A stretch of DNA of 61,274 nucleotides from an uncultured Clostridia bacterium (GCA_947625485.1 CANQOP010000013.1:1-61274); one strand, 5' to 3'. Counted from the first letter of the stretch, positions 33,101-43,271 are shown. Notes: generated by a model not told the origin, from the letters alone. Program-made: numbers and translations.

Positions 33101-34936
33101 TACGTAAATAGTCACACCTCGCAAGAGGTGTGTGAGTAGAAATTGCGAAATAGCGTACCGAAATCAACTTTATCCTCGTCACACCTCGCAAGAGGTGTGT
33201 GAGTAGAAATGTAATCCTGCCTCAGTGCGATTATATCTGATTTAGTCACACCTCGCAAGAGGTGTGTGAGTAGAAATTATAATCTCGGTACAGATGGATT
33301 GCAACTTATAGGGTCACACCTCGCAAGAGGTGTGTGAGTAGAAATTCTGAACGAGAAGAGAACTGTCAATATCTCGCCCGAGTCACACCTCGCAAGAGGT
33401 GTGTGAGTAGAAATGTAAAAAACAGCGTAGCGAAAAGAAAGGATTGAGTCACACCTCGCAAGAGGTGTGTGAGTAGAAATCCGATGGAGGAAGCACATCA
33501 CCAGAGTCAGAAGAGTCACACCTCGCAAGAGGTGTGTGAGTAGAAATATCGTAGATAAAATCATATATATCCCCGCGAACGTCACACCTCGCAAGAGGTG
33601 TGTGAGTAGAAATAGTTTTTTCGACTATTGGTGTTTCTATAGCAGGAGTCACACCTCGCAAGAGGTGTGTGAGTAGAAATAAGGATATTCTTATATCGTC
33701 TGACCGGGATAAGAGTCACACCTCGCAAGAGGTGTGTGAGTAGAAATCTAATGAACTGTAAATCTTAGCTGCCGCCGAACGTCACACCTCGCAAGAGGTG
33801 TGTGAGTAGAAATTGAAGTAAACCAGAAACGGCGTATTGACCGACTTGTCACACCTCGCAAGAGGTGTGTGAGTAGAAATGCATTCCTGTCAATAGATTT
33901 TTTTATGCCCTTTGTCACACCTCGCAAGAGGTGTGTGAGTAGAAATGTATGTAATAAGCAATGCGATAAGGGCATTTAGTCACACCTCGCAAGAGGTGTG
34001 TGAGTAGAAATGTCAATCATCTCGGACTGATACACGGTTGTCGGGTCACACCTCGCAAGAGGTGTGTGAGTAGAAATGATGTTCCTATGCATTAGCAAAA
34101 AAGAACGGTCACGTCACACCTCGCAAGAGGTGTGTGAGTAGAAATCGCAAGTGCACGCTAACGCGTGCACCCTTGACAGGGTCACACCTCGCAAGAGGTG
34201 TGTGAGTAGAAATTCTTTTGTGGCTGAGGAATAGGGATTCGAACCCGTCACACCTCGCAAGAGGTGTGTGAGTAGAAATAATTTGACGGTAATAACTTTA
34301 AGCCTCATTACGGTCACACCTCGCAAGAGGTGTGTGAGTAGAAATCGGTTGTTGCAATTGGCTTGTGGCTGATTTGCTGTCACACCTCGCAAGAGGTGTG
34401 TGAGTAGAAATGTTGCGGCAGAAAGCAAGCTGCTATTCCGTTAAAGTCACACCTCGCAAGAGGTGTGTGAGTAGAAATGCCCGTATCCTTGTTTCCTCAT
34501 TCCACCAATATGTCACACCTTGCAAGAGGTGTGTGAGTAGAAATTTAAATAGTTATCGCGGTATTTGGGTAGCCTGATTGTCACACCTCGCAAGAGGTGT
34601 GTGAGTAGAAATCTTCCACGATTTTGTTATTGTCTCATTACTGTGTCACACCTCGCAAGAGGTGTGTGAGTAGAAATGGATTAACTACTGACACGGTGGA
34701 GACTGACATTGTCACACCTCGCAAGAGGTGTGTGAGTAGAAATCTTTATCGCAGTGAAAAATAATACCCGCAATCCCGTCACACCTCGCAAGAGGTGTGT
34801 GAGTAGAAATGTAATCTCGGACGGATCTGCCTTAATTTCAAGGCGTCACACCTCGCAAGAGGTGTGTGAGTAGAAATGTTATACATAGTTACTGTTTGAA
34901 GTTCACCGTCACGTCACACCTCGCAAGAGGTGTGTG
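30181..34936 (+). CRISPR. Type I-C CRISPR array, 72 repeats and 71 spacers
   Basis: The 33-base repeat begins GTCACACCTCGCAAGAGGTG and ends GTGAGTAGAAAC or ...AAAT; CACACCTC/GAGGTGTG form a stem with a GCAA loop. Spacers are 32-35 bases. Repeats 1-19 (to 31413) end in C; repeats 20-71 (from 31447) end in T. Repeat 66 (34512) has one C-to-T change in the stem, and repeat 72 (34913-34936) is cut after 24 bases, marking the old end. Spacers 26 (31879-31911) and 29 (32078-32111) share the same sequence. Spacers 12, 20 and 66 match or resemble genes of the mobile element at 1-19175. Confidence 0.98.
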
Positions 34937-35279
34937 TATTTTAACAGAATGTTCGTTAAAATTTTAAAAACCTTAACTTAATTAAAAGCCTATATACTAT
35001 ATTTGCGTTTAAAAATGAGAAACAGTTAATTTTTAAAATATTTGCCGAAATTTGGAAAAGGAAAAAAGTTGTCTCAATTTAAAAGAAAATAACTATATAA
35101 TTTGTACATATTTTCTATTGACTTGTTTTTATGTTTGTAGTATTATTTTTGTATAAAATACATATTTTTATTATAAATTGTTTACTTTTTATTTGCAAAA
35201 TATATATTATTTTTATCAAAATAAAAATAGTTACTCGTCTTATTATTAAGCGTGTATTATTTTTGGAGGCGGAAAATTA
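34937..35279 (+). promoter_or_regulatory. AT-rich intergenic region with pilus operon promoter
   Basis: 343 bases without a gene between the array and the tip adhesin gene. TTGACT (35118-35123), a 17-base spacer and TATTAT (35141-35146) form a good sigma-A promoter, leaving a ~125-base 5' untranslated region that is very AT-rich and ends with the GGAGG site. No riboswitch recognised. Confidence 0.6.
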
Positions 35280-38200
35280 ATGTACATACTATCCGAAAAA
35301 GTTGACAGATTTCTGAAAAAAATTATATCGGTGGTGCTGGCGTTATCGCTTGTGTTGTCAGTCTGTATGATTTCGGGTCTTTCACTCAATGCATCAGCGG
35401 CGACAGTAAGCGGACAGAAATTTTTTATTAATCTGTCGCAGAACACATCATGGAAAAATCTCAGCAGTTTAAATGTACGATATGCGAAAGCGGATGGCTC
35501 AACTATCGGAAGCACTGGTTCGGGCGGAGTAACTGTTGTTAAAAACACAAGTGACGGGTTATTTCACCTTACCGCGCCTGCCGGTGCAACAAAGATTGGA
35601 ATTTCATCCTCGTCGTTCCCTATGCCTGATACGGTTGTTCCGAGCGGTTATCGCAGAATTATTTTAAAGGCGACCTCAGTAAACGGAACAAAATATACTA
35701 ATCCTCATGTTCATTATTTTGAGGGCGATTCTGCTCATAGCGACTCTGCTTGGCCCGGAGGAAAAATGAAATCTTTGGACAGCAGCGGTACTTACTACTA
35801 TTTAGACATTGACGACAGCTATAAAAAGGTTGTTTTTAATAACGGCAGCAACACAAGCCAGACCGCTGACCTTACAATAAACACTTCGTACAGCGATTGT
35901 GTTTCATATTACACGGGTTCAGGCTGGTCTAATCCATATGCGAAAATTATAAATGTATCGTCTATTCCAAACAGAGATACGGAAATTTATCTGCTGCAGG
36001 ACGGCACATTTAAAGAAAGTAAATATTTGTCAAATCTTACGGATCAGACAACTAACCCAAACTTAACTTTCAGCACGGTTTATGTAGTTAATGAAAGCTG
36101 GAATTCGCGCAGTGCAATTTACGCTACGTATGATTATAACGATCCGTACAAGACAACAGTAACTCTTACAAAAAGCACATCAAACGGTGTAACGGCTTTT
36201 CAGGGGAAAATTCCCGAGGGAGCGCAGGTAAAATTCCATCCGTCGCAATCCAATACGGCTGTTGCTTCCTTGACGACCTCATATCCGACAGGCAGCGATT
36301 ATGACAGAACAGGATATAGTAAAAATACCGCTACGTATAAGATTACGCCTTCGTATGAAAGATGGGGTAAACTTTCCGATATAAACGATGTTAATTATGA
36401 TTCTGTTGTTCCGAACAGATTTTCTCAGTCAAATATTATCGGAGTAGACGCTACTTATTTCGACTATCTTTCGGACAATGAGAGGACAAACGGATATCTT
36501 AATAACTACGATATAGGCTATGATGACAACAATTGGGAAAAGGGTCATCATACATGGTTCCCGTTTAAAGAATTTAATTCTTATATAAGCAGTAAAGCGA
36601 GATCAAATTCTGCCTGGAAATATCCGCTTTATTTCGGTAACTTCTTTAAAGACGGTAATCAATATGGATATAGTAGCGAAATCAGCGGATTAACAAGATA
36701 TTATGACAGTGATTACAGATATGCGATAAACAACTCTAACGGACTCTCTGTAAAATCTGACGGGACGATTAATTTTAATCAGTCTATTCAGGGTCTTGCA
36801 TATTCAAGGCTTGACAGTGACGGAGATATTCAGGCTGCGAACGGAGTAAAAATGCCTTACTTTGACGCGGATGCCCTCTCAACGGCAACTTGGAGCAGTA
36901 AAAGAGTTGCCAAAGTATTTAAGTCGTATTTTCCGTTCAAAGCTTCAACTAACAGCAGCGGCGTAACTACGTATGAATTTAAATCCGCAAATGCTCGTGA
37001 TAACGTATACTTTACTTGGGACGGCGATACTCCGAAATATGTAAATTACGGTTCAGGTTCAACTTACGGAGTATATGATGCTGCAACTACTTTTGGCAAC
37101 GAAGAAAACGGCTACGGAATATTCCCGTTTAACAATTCAAGCAACACAAAGAAGCAGACAGTTTCGGGCACTACTTACTCAAGAGGAGGAAATGACAATC
37201 TTGACTTCGGCTTTGGTGTAAGACTTGACATTGATTTCCGTGTACCCCAGTACGGTACTCTTAACGGTACTCCGGGCGGCAGTCCGGTAAGCTTTGACTA
37301 TTCCGGTGATGACGATCTCTGGGTATATATCGGAGAAGATGAAACAGGAGCTGACGCAGAGCTTGTTCTGGATTTGGGCGGTGACCATAAGCAGGCAGAA
37401 GGCTCAATTGACTTTAAAAATATGACGGCAACCGCGAATGATGTGTATGCTGATTACAGCAAAAATATCACAATGCCCAGCGTACCTTCAAACGAATTCT
37501 GGATTGCGAAAGATTCATCATACGTTGATTTTTGTTTGCACGTTTGGCAGGATACCTCGGTTGGAGCATGGAACGATGGTGCTTGCTGGATAGAGCCATA
37601 TAATAAATCCACCCTTGCCTCGGATAACTTTTACAAGTTCAGAAAATCTCAGTTAGGCAGCAATACGGCATGTGATTTTTATCGGTATAAGAATACGGAA
37701 GATGCCGGCAAACTACATTATGCTGAAAGCATATCCAATTTATTGGGAAAAGCTTGGATGGGTAACGGCAGTGCATATACAGGTTCAGTTCCGACAAATC
37801 TCGGTAAGGTAGTAAAGAGCTTTAACGGAGGAAAGACGCTTGACCCGACTAAAACCTATCATATGGTAGTTTTCTATATGGAGCGCGGTCTTGCGGAGTC
37901 CAACTTCTCGGTTGGCTTTACAATGACTCCTGCAAACAATGACCTGAGAGTTTCCAAAACTCTCGATACCTCGGATGTTATTTCCGAAATCGCAAGCGAC
38001 CTCAAAACAAATGAGAAATTTAATTACACCATTAGTGACGGCAGTAGCAGTCAGACTGGCAAAAGCTATACGCTTAACGGAAGCCGAAAGACTCTGGACA
38101 GTGCCGGTAATTTCACCCTTAAAGACCAGGATTTAGCGGATTTTAACAGCACGTTTAAAACGGGCAGTAATATGACTGTAAACGAGTCGCTCACAAATGC

Positions 38201-39815
38201 ACTAAGCTACGATGCGTCTTGGGAGCTGTACGATGACGTTGGCGAAGTTATTGAAAGCAGCAAAACCGAGGGTAATAATACACGAGCAAACTTTAATCTT
38301 ATTAATAAAAATAATGAGAGTGATGACGCATTCCTTAGCCTTCATTATACAAATAAATTAAAAACTTCTACGCTTGATATTACAAAGGATGTGTTCGAAA
38401 AGGACGGAAAAACATCACACAATACGGATCAGCAGTTTACGTTCAAGCTGACTCTTGACCTTGACGGAAGCGGTACCACATACGATTATAAAGCATATCC
38501 GATTGAATATACAATAAACGGCGAAGAAGATATGTACAGTCTACACTCAAACGGTGAATTTAATATAAGAAAAGGTCAGACCGTCAAGCTTGTAGGTTTG
38601 CCCGTTGGTGCTTCCTATAAGCTCGAGGAGATGAAAACGGTAGGTTTCAAGCCGTATACTGCTTCTGTTAATAGCTCCGCGGCAACCGCTTTCGGCGGTA
38701 CTAAGACAGGAACGGTTGGAACTGACAATAGTGTAAAGGTAAACAACATTGTTGATGAAACCAGCACGAATATTGTAATAAACAAAACTCTCGACGGCTC
38801 GCTTTACAGCGGAAGTAAATTTAACTATGTTCTTTCAGGCTTAGATACAATGGTTACACAGTATGATGATCCCGAAAACCATGGACTGAAGCTCAACACA
38901 TACAGAACTTCGGGAACTCAGACTGTCGCCAAGCCGAGCAGCGGAGAGGTAAAATTCGATGATAAGAGTGTTCTGGCTTTTGCTGAATCGGGATATTACA
39001 GGTTCAAAATTACTGAGGAATTTGCGGAGAACGTGAGCGAAACCGAGCAAAAAGATTACACAATGGATAACAGTACGATTTTCGTGGAAATCCAGCGTAA
39101 CAGTGAAGGTAATCTGAGTGCGCCCAAGTTCTTCAAAGTACCGAATACGGTTCTTGAAGGTGTAACGAAAGACGCTGATTATGCTCCGTTCTTTAATGAA
39201 GACACTTATCTTGTTCCGTCAGGCACTACGCCGAAGTTTGATAACAAAACCATGCACGGCAGTGTAAAGGTTACCAAGAAGGATCAGTCAGATAATTATT
39301 TATCCGAGACCGTTTTCGGTTTAATCAAGGTTTCCGATAAGGATATAATTGATGATTCGGCTCTTCAGGATATAATTACTGCAAACGAGCATATTATTAC
39401 GTCAACCACTAACACAAGCGGCGAGGCGACCTTTAGTGACCTTTTAATTTTCAAGGACGGCAAGGGTGAATTTAAAAATGACGGAAGCTCCGTTAGTTGG
39501 TCATCAACCTCTGATGATTATATAAGCGGCACTTCAACATATCAGACCTACTGCCTGTTTGAATATAAACCTAAGCAAGGCTATAACCCGTCGTATCTGA
39601 AGACATATTTTACATTACCAACGGACGGCAAATACGATGTAACGTTCGGTTATGTTGACGGAGCGATAACAGTTCCGAATTCGAGCGGATTGGGAATGAA
39701 TATGATAATCATTTTCGGAGCAGGAGTTGCTTGCACAGGCGCAGCGCTCGCCGTGGGTTGCTGCCTGCGGGATAAATCACGCCGAAGAAAACGTAAGCTT
39801 AGGCATATTGGCTGA
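35280..39815 (+). CDS. Giant surface adhesin / pilus tip protein (1511 aa)
   Basis: Signal peptide in residues ~12-40 (IISVVLALSLVLSVCMISGL). The middle contains a fibro-slime/PA14-like domain (FDYSGDDDLWVYIGED, ELVLDLGGDH near residues 680-705; YHMVVFYMERG). The C-terminal half holds several beta-sandwich pilin domains with isopeptide-type sequences (STLDITKDVFEKDGK, TNIVINKTLDG, KVTKKDQSDNYLSETVFGL). The end has a membrane helix and a strongly basic tail, but the sorting motif is VPNSSG (1465-1470) rather than LPxTG. First gene of the pilus cluster, before the backbone pilin and two sortases. Confidence 0.8.
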   Translation: MYILSEKVDRFLKKIISVVLALSLVLSVCMISGLSLNASAATVSGQKFFINLSQNTSWKNLSSLNVRYAKADGSTIGSTGSGGVTVVKNTSDGLFHLTAPAGATKIGISSSSFPMPDTVVPSGYRRIILKATSVNGTKYTNPHVHYFEGDSAHSDSAWPGGKMKSLDSSGTYYYLDIDDSYKKVVFNNGSNTSQTADLTINTSYSDCVSYYTGSGWSNPYAKIINVSSIPNRDTEIYLLQDGTFKESKYLSNLTDQTTNPNLTFSTVYVVNESWNSRSAIYATYDYNDPYKTTVTLTKSTSNGVTAFQGKIPEGAQVKFHPSQSNTAVASLTTSYPTGSDYDRTGYSKNTATYKITPSYERWGKLSDINDVNYDSVVPNRFSQSNIIGVDATYFDYLSDNERTNGYLNNYDIGYDDNNWEKGHHTWFPFKEFNSYISSKARSNSAWKYPLYFGNFFKDGNQYGYSSEISGLTRYYDSDYRYAINNSNGLSVKSDGTINFNQSIQGLAYSRLDSDGDIQAANGVKMPYFDADALSTATWSSKRVAKVFKSYFPFKASTNSSGVTTYEFKSANARDNVYFTWDGDTPKYVNYGSGSTYGVYDAATTFGNEENGYGIFPFNNSSNTKKQTVSGTTYSRGGNDNLDFGFGVRLDIDFRVPQYGTLNGTPGGSPVSFDYSGDDDLWVYIGEDETGADAELVLDLGGDHKQAEGSIDFKNMTATANDVYADYSKNITMPSVPSNEFWIAKDSSYVDFCLHVWQDTSVGAWNDGACWIEPYNKSTLASDNFYKFRKSQLGSNTACDFYRYKNTEDAGKLHYAESISNLLGKAWMGNGSAYTGSVPTNLGKVVKSFNGGKTLDPTKTYHMVVFYMERGLAESNFSVGFTMTPANNDLRVSKTLDTSDVISEIASDLKTNEKFNYTISDGSSSQTGKSYTLNGSRKTLDSAGNFTLKDQDLADFNSTFKTGSNMTVNESLTNALSYDASWELYDDVGEVIESSKTEGNNTRANFNLINKNNESDDAFLSLHYTNKLKTSTLDITKDVFEKDGKTSHNTDQQFTFKLTLDLDGSGTTYDYKAYPIEYTINGEEDMYSLHSNGEFNIRKGQTVKLVGLPVGASYKLEEMKTVGFKPYTASVNSSAATAFGGTKTGTVGTDNSVKVNNIVDETSTNIVINKTLDGSLYSGSKFNYVLSGLDTMVTQYDDPENHGLKLNTYRTSGTQTVAKPSSGEVKFDDKSVLAFAESGYYRFKITEEFAENVSETEQKDYTMDNSTIFVEIQRNSEGNLSAPKFFKVPNTVLEGVTKDADYAPFFNEDTYLVPSGTTPKFDNKTMHGSVKVTKKDQSDNYLSETVFGLIKVSDKDIIDDSALQDIITANEHIITSTTNTSGEATFSDLLIFKDGKGEFKNDGSSVSWSSTSDDYISGTSTYQTYCLFEYKPKQGYNPSYLKTYFTLPTDGKYDVTFGYVDGAITVPNSSGLGMNMIIIFGAGVACTGAALAVGCCLRDKSRRRKRKLRHIG

Positions 39816-39898
39816 AATTAATTGAGTAAACCTTTTATTAAAATATTTTATTAAAATATAAATTATATTAAACTATATATTAAAAGGAGAATAACAAA

Positions 39899-41356
39899 AT
39901 GAAAACCACAAAAAAAGTAATAGCTGCACTTCTCACTGTTATGATGCTGGCGATGATGATTCCTTTCGCAGTAAACGCTGCGGCACCCGACGGTCCGTAC
40001 ACTGCAAAATATAAGTGCGCTCCTAACACATCCTCTGAGGCTGATAAAGTAGGCGACTACACGTTCAGCTTCTATAAGGTTGCCGACCTTGACAAAACAA
40101 CGGGCGAATATACAACGGTTTCAGCAGGTAACGAAGCTCTTGAAACTGCGGTTAAGTCAGGTGACAATGCAGGTATTATAACTGCCTGCGACAGTCTTTA
40201 CAATGCGAATGCCAATGTTTTTGGCACTGCTGCAACGACTATCTCATTCACATCATCAGAGACTGAGAAGACGGCTACAGTTACGGACGCGGGTATTTAC
40301 TATATTAGATGTACAAAGTACCCCGCAAAGGTTACGTCGGTTACTAATTCCTTAGCCGCTCTTCCTTATTATAACGGAACTAACTGGGTAACGGAAGATG
40401 ACCAGACGACAGTCAACCTTGCTTCCAAGGTATCGACAAGCCCTGTCAGTGTTACAAAATCAGCCAATAAGGTAACTGTAGGCGATAACGATAAAACTGT
40501 TACATACACCCTTACCGCTTCAACAGCAGGCTCAGAATCCAATCCTCTTACAGAATACGCTATTGTAGATACAATGGACAAAGGACTTACGCTTAACGAT
40601 AGTTCAGTCAAAGTAACTCTCGGTGATAGTTCTGCACCTCTTACTAAAGATACAGACTATACTGTTGAGGAAAATTATACTTATAACGATGTTGAAGGTG
40701 AGCAAACAGCAACCTTTGCGGTAGTATTTACTAAAGCGGGTCTTGACTCGGACTTTTATAATGCAGATCCCAAGACAGTTACCGTAGAATACACGGCTAA
40801 CGTAAACAGCAGCGCAAAGCTCGCGACTCCAATGCCGAACTCAGACGGCCTTGTTTACGGAAACGAAGCTACTACCAGCTATGAGCCGGGTCAAACAGTA
40901 AATGTATCCACATACGGTATGAAGATTAAGAAAATCGACGGTAATACATCAAATACTCTTGAAGGTGCTGAATTTACAGTTTATACAGATTCAGGTGCGA
41001 CAACAGCTCTCACAGTTGACGGCAAGAATGTAACTGCTGCAACAGGTAAAGACGGCACAGCAGAATTTAAGCTCGGCGGAACAGATGTATTTAAGTTTTC
41101 CGCAGGTAAATATTATGTGAAGGAAACAAAAGCTCCTACGGGCTACTCACTTAACGATACTGTATTTGAAGTATCAATTACAAACAGCTCCTCCGATTAC
41201 ACTTGGGTAAACGGTGCAGAGGGAGTAAAGGACTATAAGGTTACTGTTCCTCAGACAGGCGGAGAGGGCACAATGATATTCACAATTATCGGTGCGGCTC
41301 TTATCGTTTGTGCAGGCGTTCTATTCCTCGTTGTAAAAAGGAAAAAATCTGTTTAA
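39899..41356 (+). CDS. Backbone pilin, LPxTG-type (VPQTG)
   Basis: Signal peptide (VIAALLTVMMLAMMIPFAVN), an N-terminal pilin domain (YTFSFYKVADLDKTTGEYTT), a middle SpaD/isopeptide domain (KSANKVTVGDNDKTVTYTLT; TEYAIVDTMDKGLTLND) and a C-terminal CnaB domain (KKIDGNTSNTLEGAEFTVYT; E-box YYVKETKAPTGYSL). The sorting signal VPQTGG starts at residue 450, followed by a membrane helix and KRKK. This is the likely polymer subunit of the pilus. A strong AAGGAG precedes the start; the gap before it is almost pure A/T. Confidence 0.9.
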   Translation: MKTTKKVIAALLTVMMLAMMIPFAVNAAAPDGPYTAKYKCAPNTSSEADKVGDYTFSFYKVADLDKTTGEYTTVSAGNEALETAVKSGDNAGIITACDSLYNANANVFGTAATTISFTSSETEKTATVTDAGIYYIRCTKYPAKVTSVTNSLAALPYYNGTNWVTEDDQTTVNLASKVSTSPVSVTKSANKVTVGDNDKTVTYTLTASTAGSESNPLTEYAIVDTMDKGLTLNDSSVKVTLGDSSAPLTKDTDYTVEENYTYNDVEGEQTATFAVVFTKAGLDSDFYNADPKTVTVEYTANVNSSAKLATPMPNSDGLVYGNEATTSYEPGQTVNVSTYGMKIKKIDGNTSNTLEGAEFTVYTDSGATTALTVDGKNVTAATGKDGTAEFKLGGTDVFKFSAGKYYVKETKAPTGYSLNDTVFEVSITNSSSDYTWVNGAEGVKDYKVTVPQTGGEGTMIFTIIGAALIVCAGVLFLVVKRKKSV

Positions 41357-41402
41357 TAATTATAAATACAAAAGCTGATTAAAGACTGAATATATGCAAT
41401 TT

Positions 41403-41427
41403 TGAGGGACGCTTTCTGCGTCCCTCA
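41403..41427 (+). terminator. Hairpin after the pilin gene
   Basis: TGAGGGACGC pairs with GCGTCCCTCA around a 5-base loop. There is no long T tract, so it may allow partial read-through into the sortase genes. Confidence 0.55.
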
Positions 41428-41474
41428 GTTGTCATGTAAAATTTATTTCCCTATGGCTTGAGAATAGTAAGGTG

Positions 41475-41503
41475 TTGAAATTAACCTTCGGTTACGATAT
41501 AAT
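41475..41503 (+). promoter_or_regulatory. Promoter of the sortase genes
   Basis: TTGAAA (41475-41480), 17-base spacer, TATAAT (41498-41503), 39 bases before the first sortase start. Confidence 0.7.
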
Positions 41504-41542
41504 GTATTTGTATTTATATAGACTGATTTAAAGGAAAAATGT

Positions 41543-42445
41543 ATGAAAAGAAAATTAGCTGCATTCAGTATCTTTTTTATTTTTATTGCAGGCATATTTA
41601 TTATGAGTTACCCTCTGCTCAGCTCGGTCATCAATAATCTTTCGAGTCGAAGCCGAGCCGAAGAGTATACAAATACTACAAAACAAATGTCCTCGAAAGA
41701 AACGCTCGAAATGCTCTCAAAAGCGGAAAGTTATAATAAAAGCCTTACAAATAATGCGATAATTATCGACCCGTTCGATGAAGATGCGTACAAAAAGATA
41801 GGCGCAAATTATGAGAAATCTCTGAACGTCGACAATAACGGTCTTATCGGCTATGTCGATGTACCTAAGATTAACGTATACCTTCCCGTATATCACGGAA
41901 CAACGAGTAAAGTACTCTCGAAGGGCGCGGGACATCTCCAAAATACCTCCTTACCGATAGGGGGAGAGGGCACTCACTCAGTAATTTCAGCTCATACGGC
42001 GTACCCCGGGGAGACCTTTTTTGATTATCTTACAGATATGGAAATCGGAGACGATTTTTATATTCACGTTCTCGACCGGGTTCTGAAATACGAGGTTGAT
42101 CAGATTAAAATTGTTCTTCCGGAAAATACAGAAGATTATCGAATTATTAGCGGGGAGGACCACGTTACTCTTCTGACCTGTACTCCGTACAGCAGCAGTA
42201 CCCACCGCCTGCTTGTCCGAGGAAAGAGGGTAGAGTACGACGATTCCTCTTATGTTTCTTCCGGAGCTCATTTAGCGAATTTCGGCGACAGTTGTATGTT
42301 TTTTCTTGGCTACAAAATTCCATACATAGCTTTTGCATTTGTTATTGTCGGGTTTATCGCGGTTGTTGTGCTGCTTATCCTTTTTGTGTCGAAGAGGTCA
42401 AGAAAAAGGATTGAGAAAATTTCGGAAAAATCATTCGATAATTAA
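41543..42445 (+). CDS. Class C sortase (pilus polymerase)
   Basis: Two membrane segments flank the catalytic domain. The triad is H151 (SAHTAYPG), C213 (TLLTCTPY) and R222 (THRLLVRGKR). A DPF motif at residues 76-78 is the aromatic lid typical of class C pilus sortases. It should join backbone pilins at VPQTG and possibly attach the tip. Own promoter upstream; a second sortase gene follows within 40 bases. Confidence 0.9.
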   Translation: MKRKLAAFSIFFIFIAGIFIMSYPLLSSVINNLSSRSRAEEYTNTTKQMSSKETLEMLSKAESYNKSLTNNAIIIDPFDEDAYKKIGANYEKSLNVDNNGLIGYVDVPKINVYLPVYHGTTSKVLSKGAGHLQNTSLPIGGEGTHSVISAHTAYPGETFFDYLTDMEIGDDFYIHVLDRVLKYEVDQIKIVLPENTEDYRIISGEDHVTLLTCTPYSSSTHRLLVRGKRVEYDDSSYVSSGAHLANFGDSCMFFLGYKIPYIAFAFVIVGFIAVVVLLILFVSKRSRKRIEKISEKSFDN

Positions 42446-42482
42446 TCTTTAACCTGACAGAAAATTGGAAACGGTGATTAGA

Positions 42483-43271
42483 GTGAGAAAGAAAATTATT
42501 TTAACAATTGCTGTGATAATGCTTGTAGCGGGAGTTTCTATGATTTTGTTTTCTCCTGTATCAAATTTTATCGGAACACTTATTGCAAACTCTGAAACCG
42601 ATAAATTTGACAGACAACTTGACAGCGTCGTGGACAGCAGCTATGAAGACGCCTTAAATCAGGGTAAAATTGATAAAGACGGTTACCTTCTTGATAAAAA
42701 CGGCGTCAGGACTTCGGATACACCCGTGTTTTTTAAGGCAGACCTGGACAGGCTTTATAAGGATAGCGTTGAGTATAATGAAAATCTCAAAACAAACCAG
42801 AGATCACTTCTTATAAATGATTATTCCTACACTAAGCCGTCGCTTAATCTGCACAACTACGGCATAAATAACGGAATTTACGGATATGTTTCCGCTCCCG
42901 CTATCGGTATGAAACTCCCGATTTTTCTCGGCGCTAATAACGCAAATATGATGTACGGGGCGGCTCATCTTACGTACACCTCGCTTCCGTTGGGCGGCAA
43001 AAAAACGAACACGGTTCTGGCGGGACATACGGGATATGTGGGAAGGATTTTCTTTGATAATCTCAGAAATCTCAGGATAGGGGACGAGATAACTTTAAAG
43101 AATTACTGGAAAGAACTGAAATACAGAGTATCACAAACAAAGGTATTAAAACCCGACGATTCTCAGGATATTTTTTTAAAAGAAGGCAGGGATTTACTTA
43201 CATTGATTACCTGTATTTCCAACGGAAAAGGCGGATTTGACCGCTATTATGTAATCTGCGAAAGAGCGTGA
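42483..43271 (+). CDS. Second sortase, lid-less, class C-related
   Basis: Single N-terminal membrane segment (IILTIAVIMLVAGVSMILFS), then a sortase fold with H182 (LAGHTGYVGRIFFDN), C244 (LLTLITCISNGKGG) and an Arg in DRYYV. The DPF/W lid of true pilus sortases is not seen and there is no C-terminal membrane anchor, so it may anchor the finished pilus to the wall or recognise the odd VPNSSG signal of the tip protein. The start is uncertain: GTG 42483 fits GGTGA spacing best; TTG 42465 or GTG 42474 are alternatives. Confidence 0.8.
   Translation: MRKKIILTIAVIMLVAGVSMILFSPVSNFIGTLIANSETDKFDRQLDSVVDSSYEDALNQGKIDKDGYLLDKNGVRTSDTPVFFKADLDRLYKDSVEYNENLKTNQRSLLINDYSYTKPSLNLHNYGINNGIYGYVSAPAIGMKLPIFLGANNANMMYGAAHLTYTSLPLGGKKTNTVLAGHTGYVGRIFFDNLRNLRIGDEITLKNYWKELKYRVSQTKVLKPDDSQDIFLKEGRDLLTLITCISNGKGGFDRYYVICERA

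Noticed and set aside
33278..33312. Spacer 47 as a match to the amylase linker region (45960-45980)
   Set aside because: Only about 14 contiguous bases agree with a gap; expected by chance in an array of this size.
30359..34428. Many apparent minus-strand ORFs rich in THTPLARCD, FLLTHLLRGVT or FYSHTSCEV
   Set aside because: They are translations of the CRISPR repeats in three frames, not genes.
34743..34777. Spacer 69 as a match to the element's Lar gene (8273-8290)
   Set aside because: Only a short TTATC.CA.TGAA similarity encoding the common HCDK motif, and the 5' flank is not CTC; it may target another Lar-like gene but is not a self match.
34937..35279. Riboswitch before the tip adhesin gene
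   Set aside because: The long AT-rich leader has no conserved aptamer motif I can recognise and little stable pairing.
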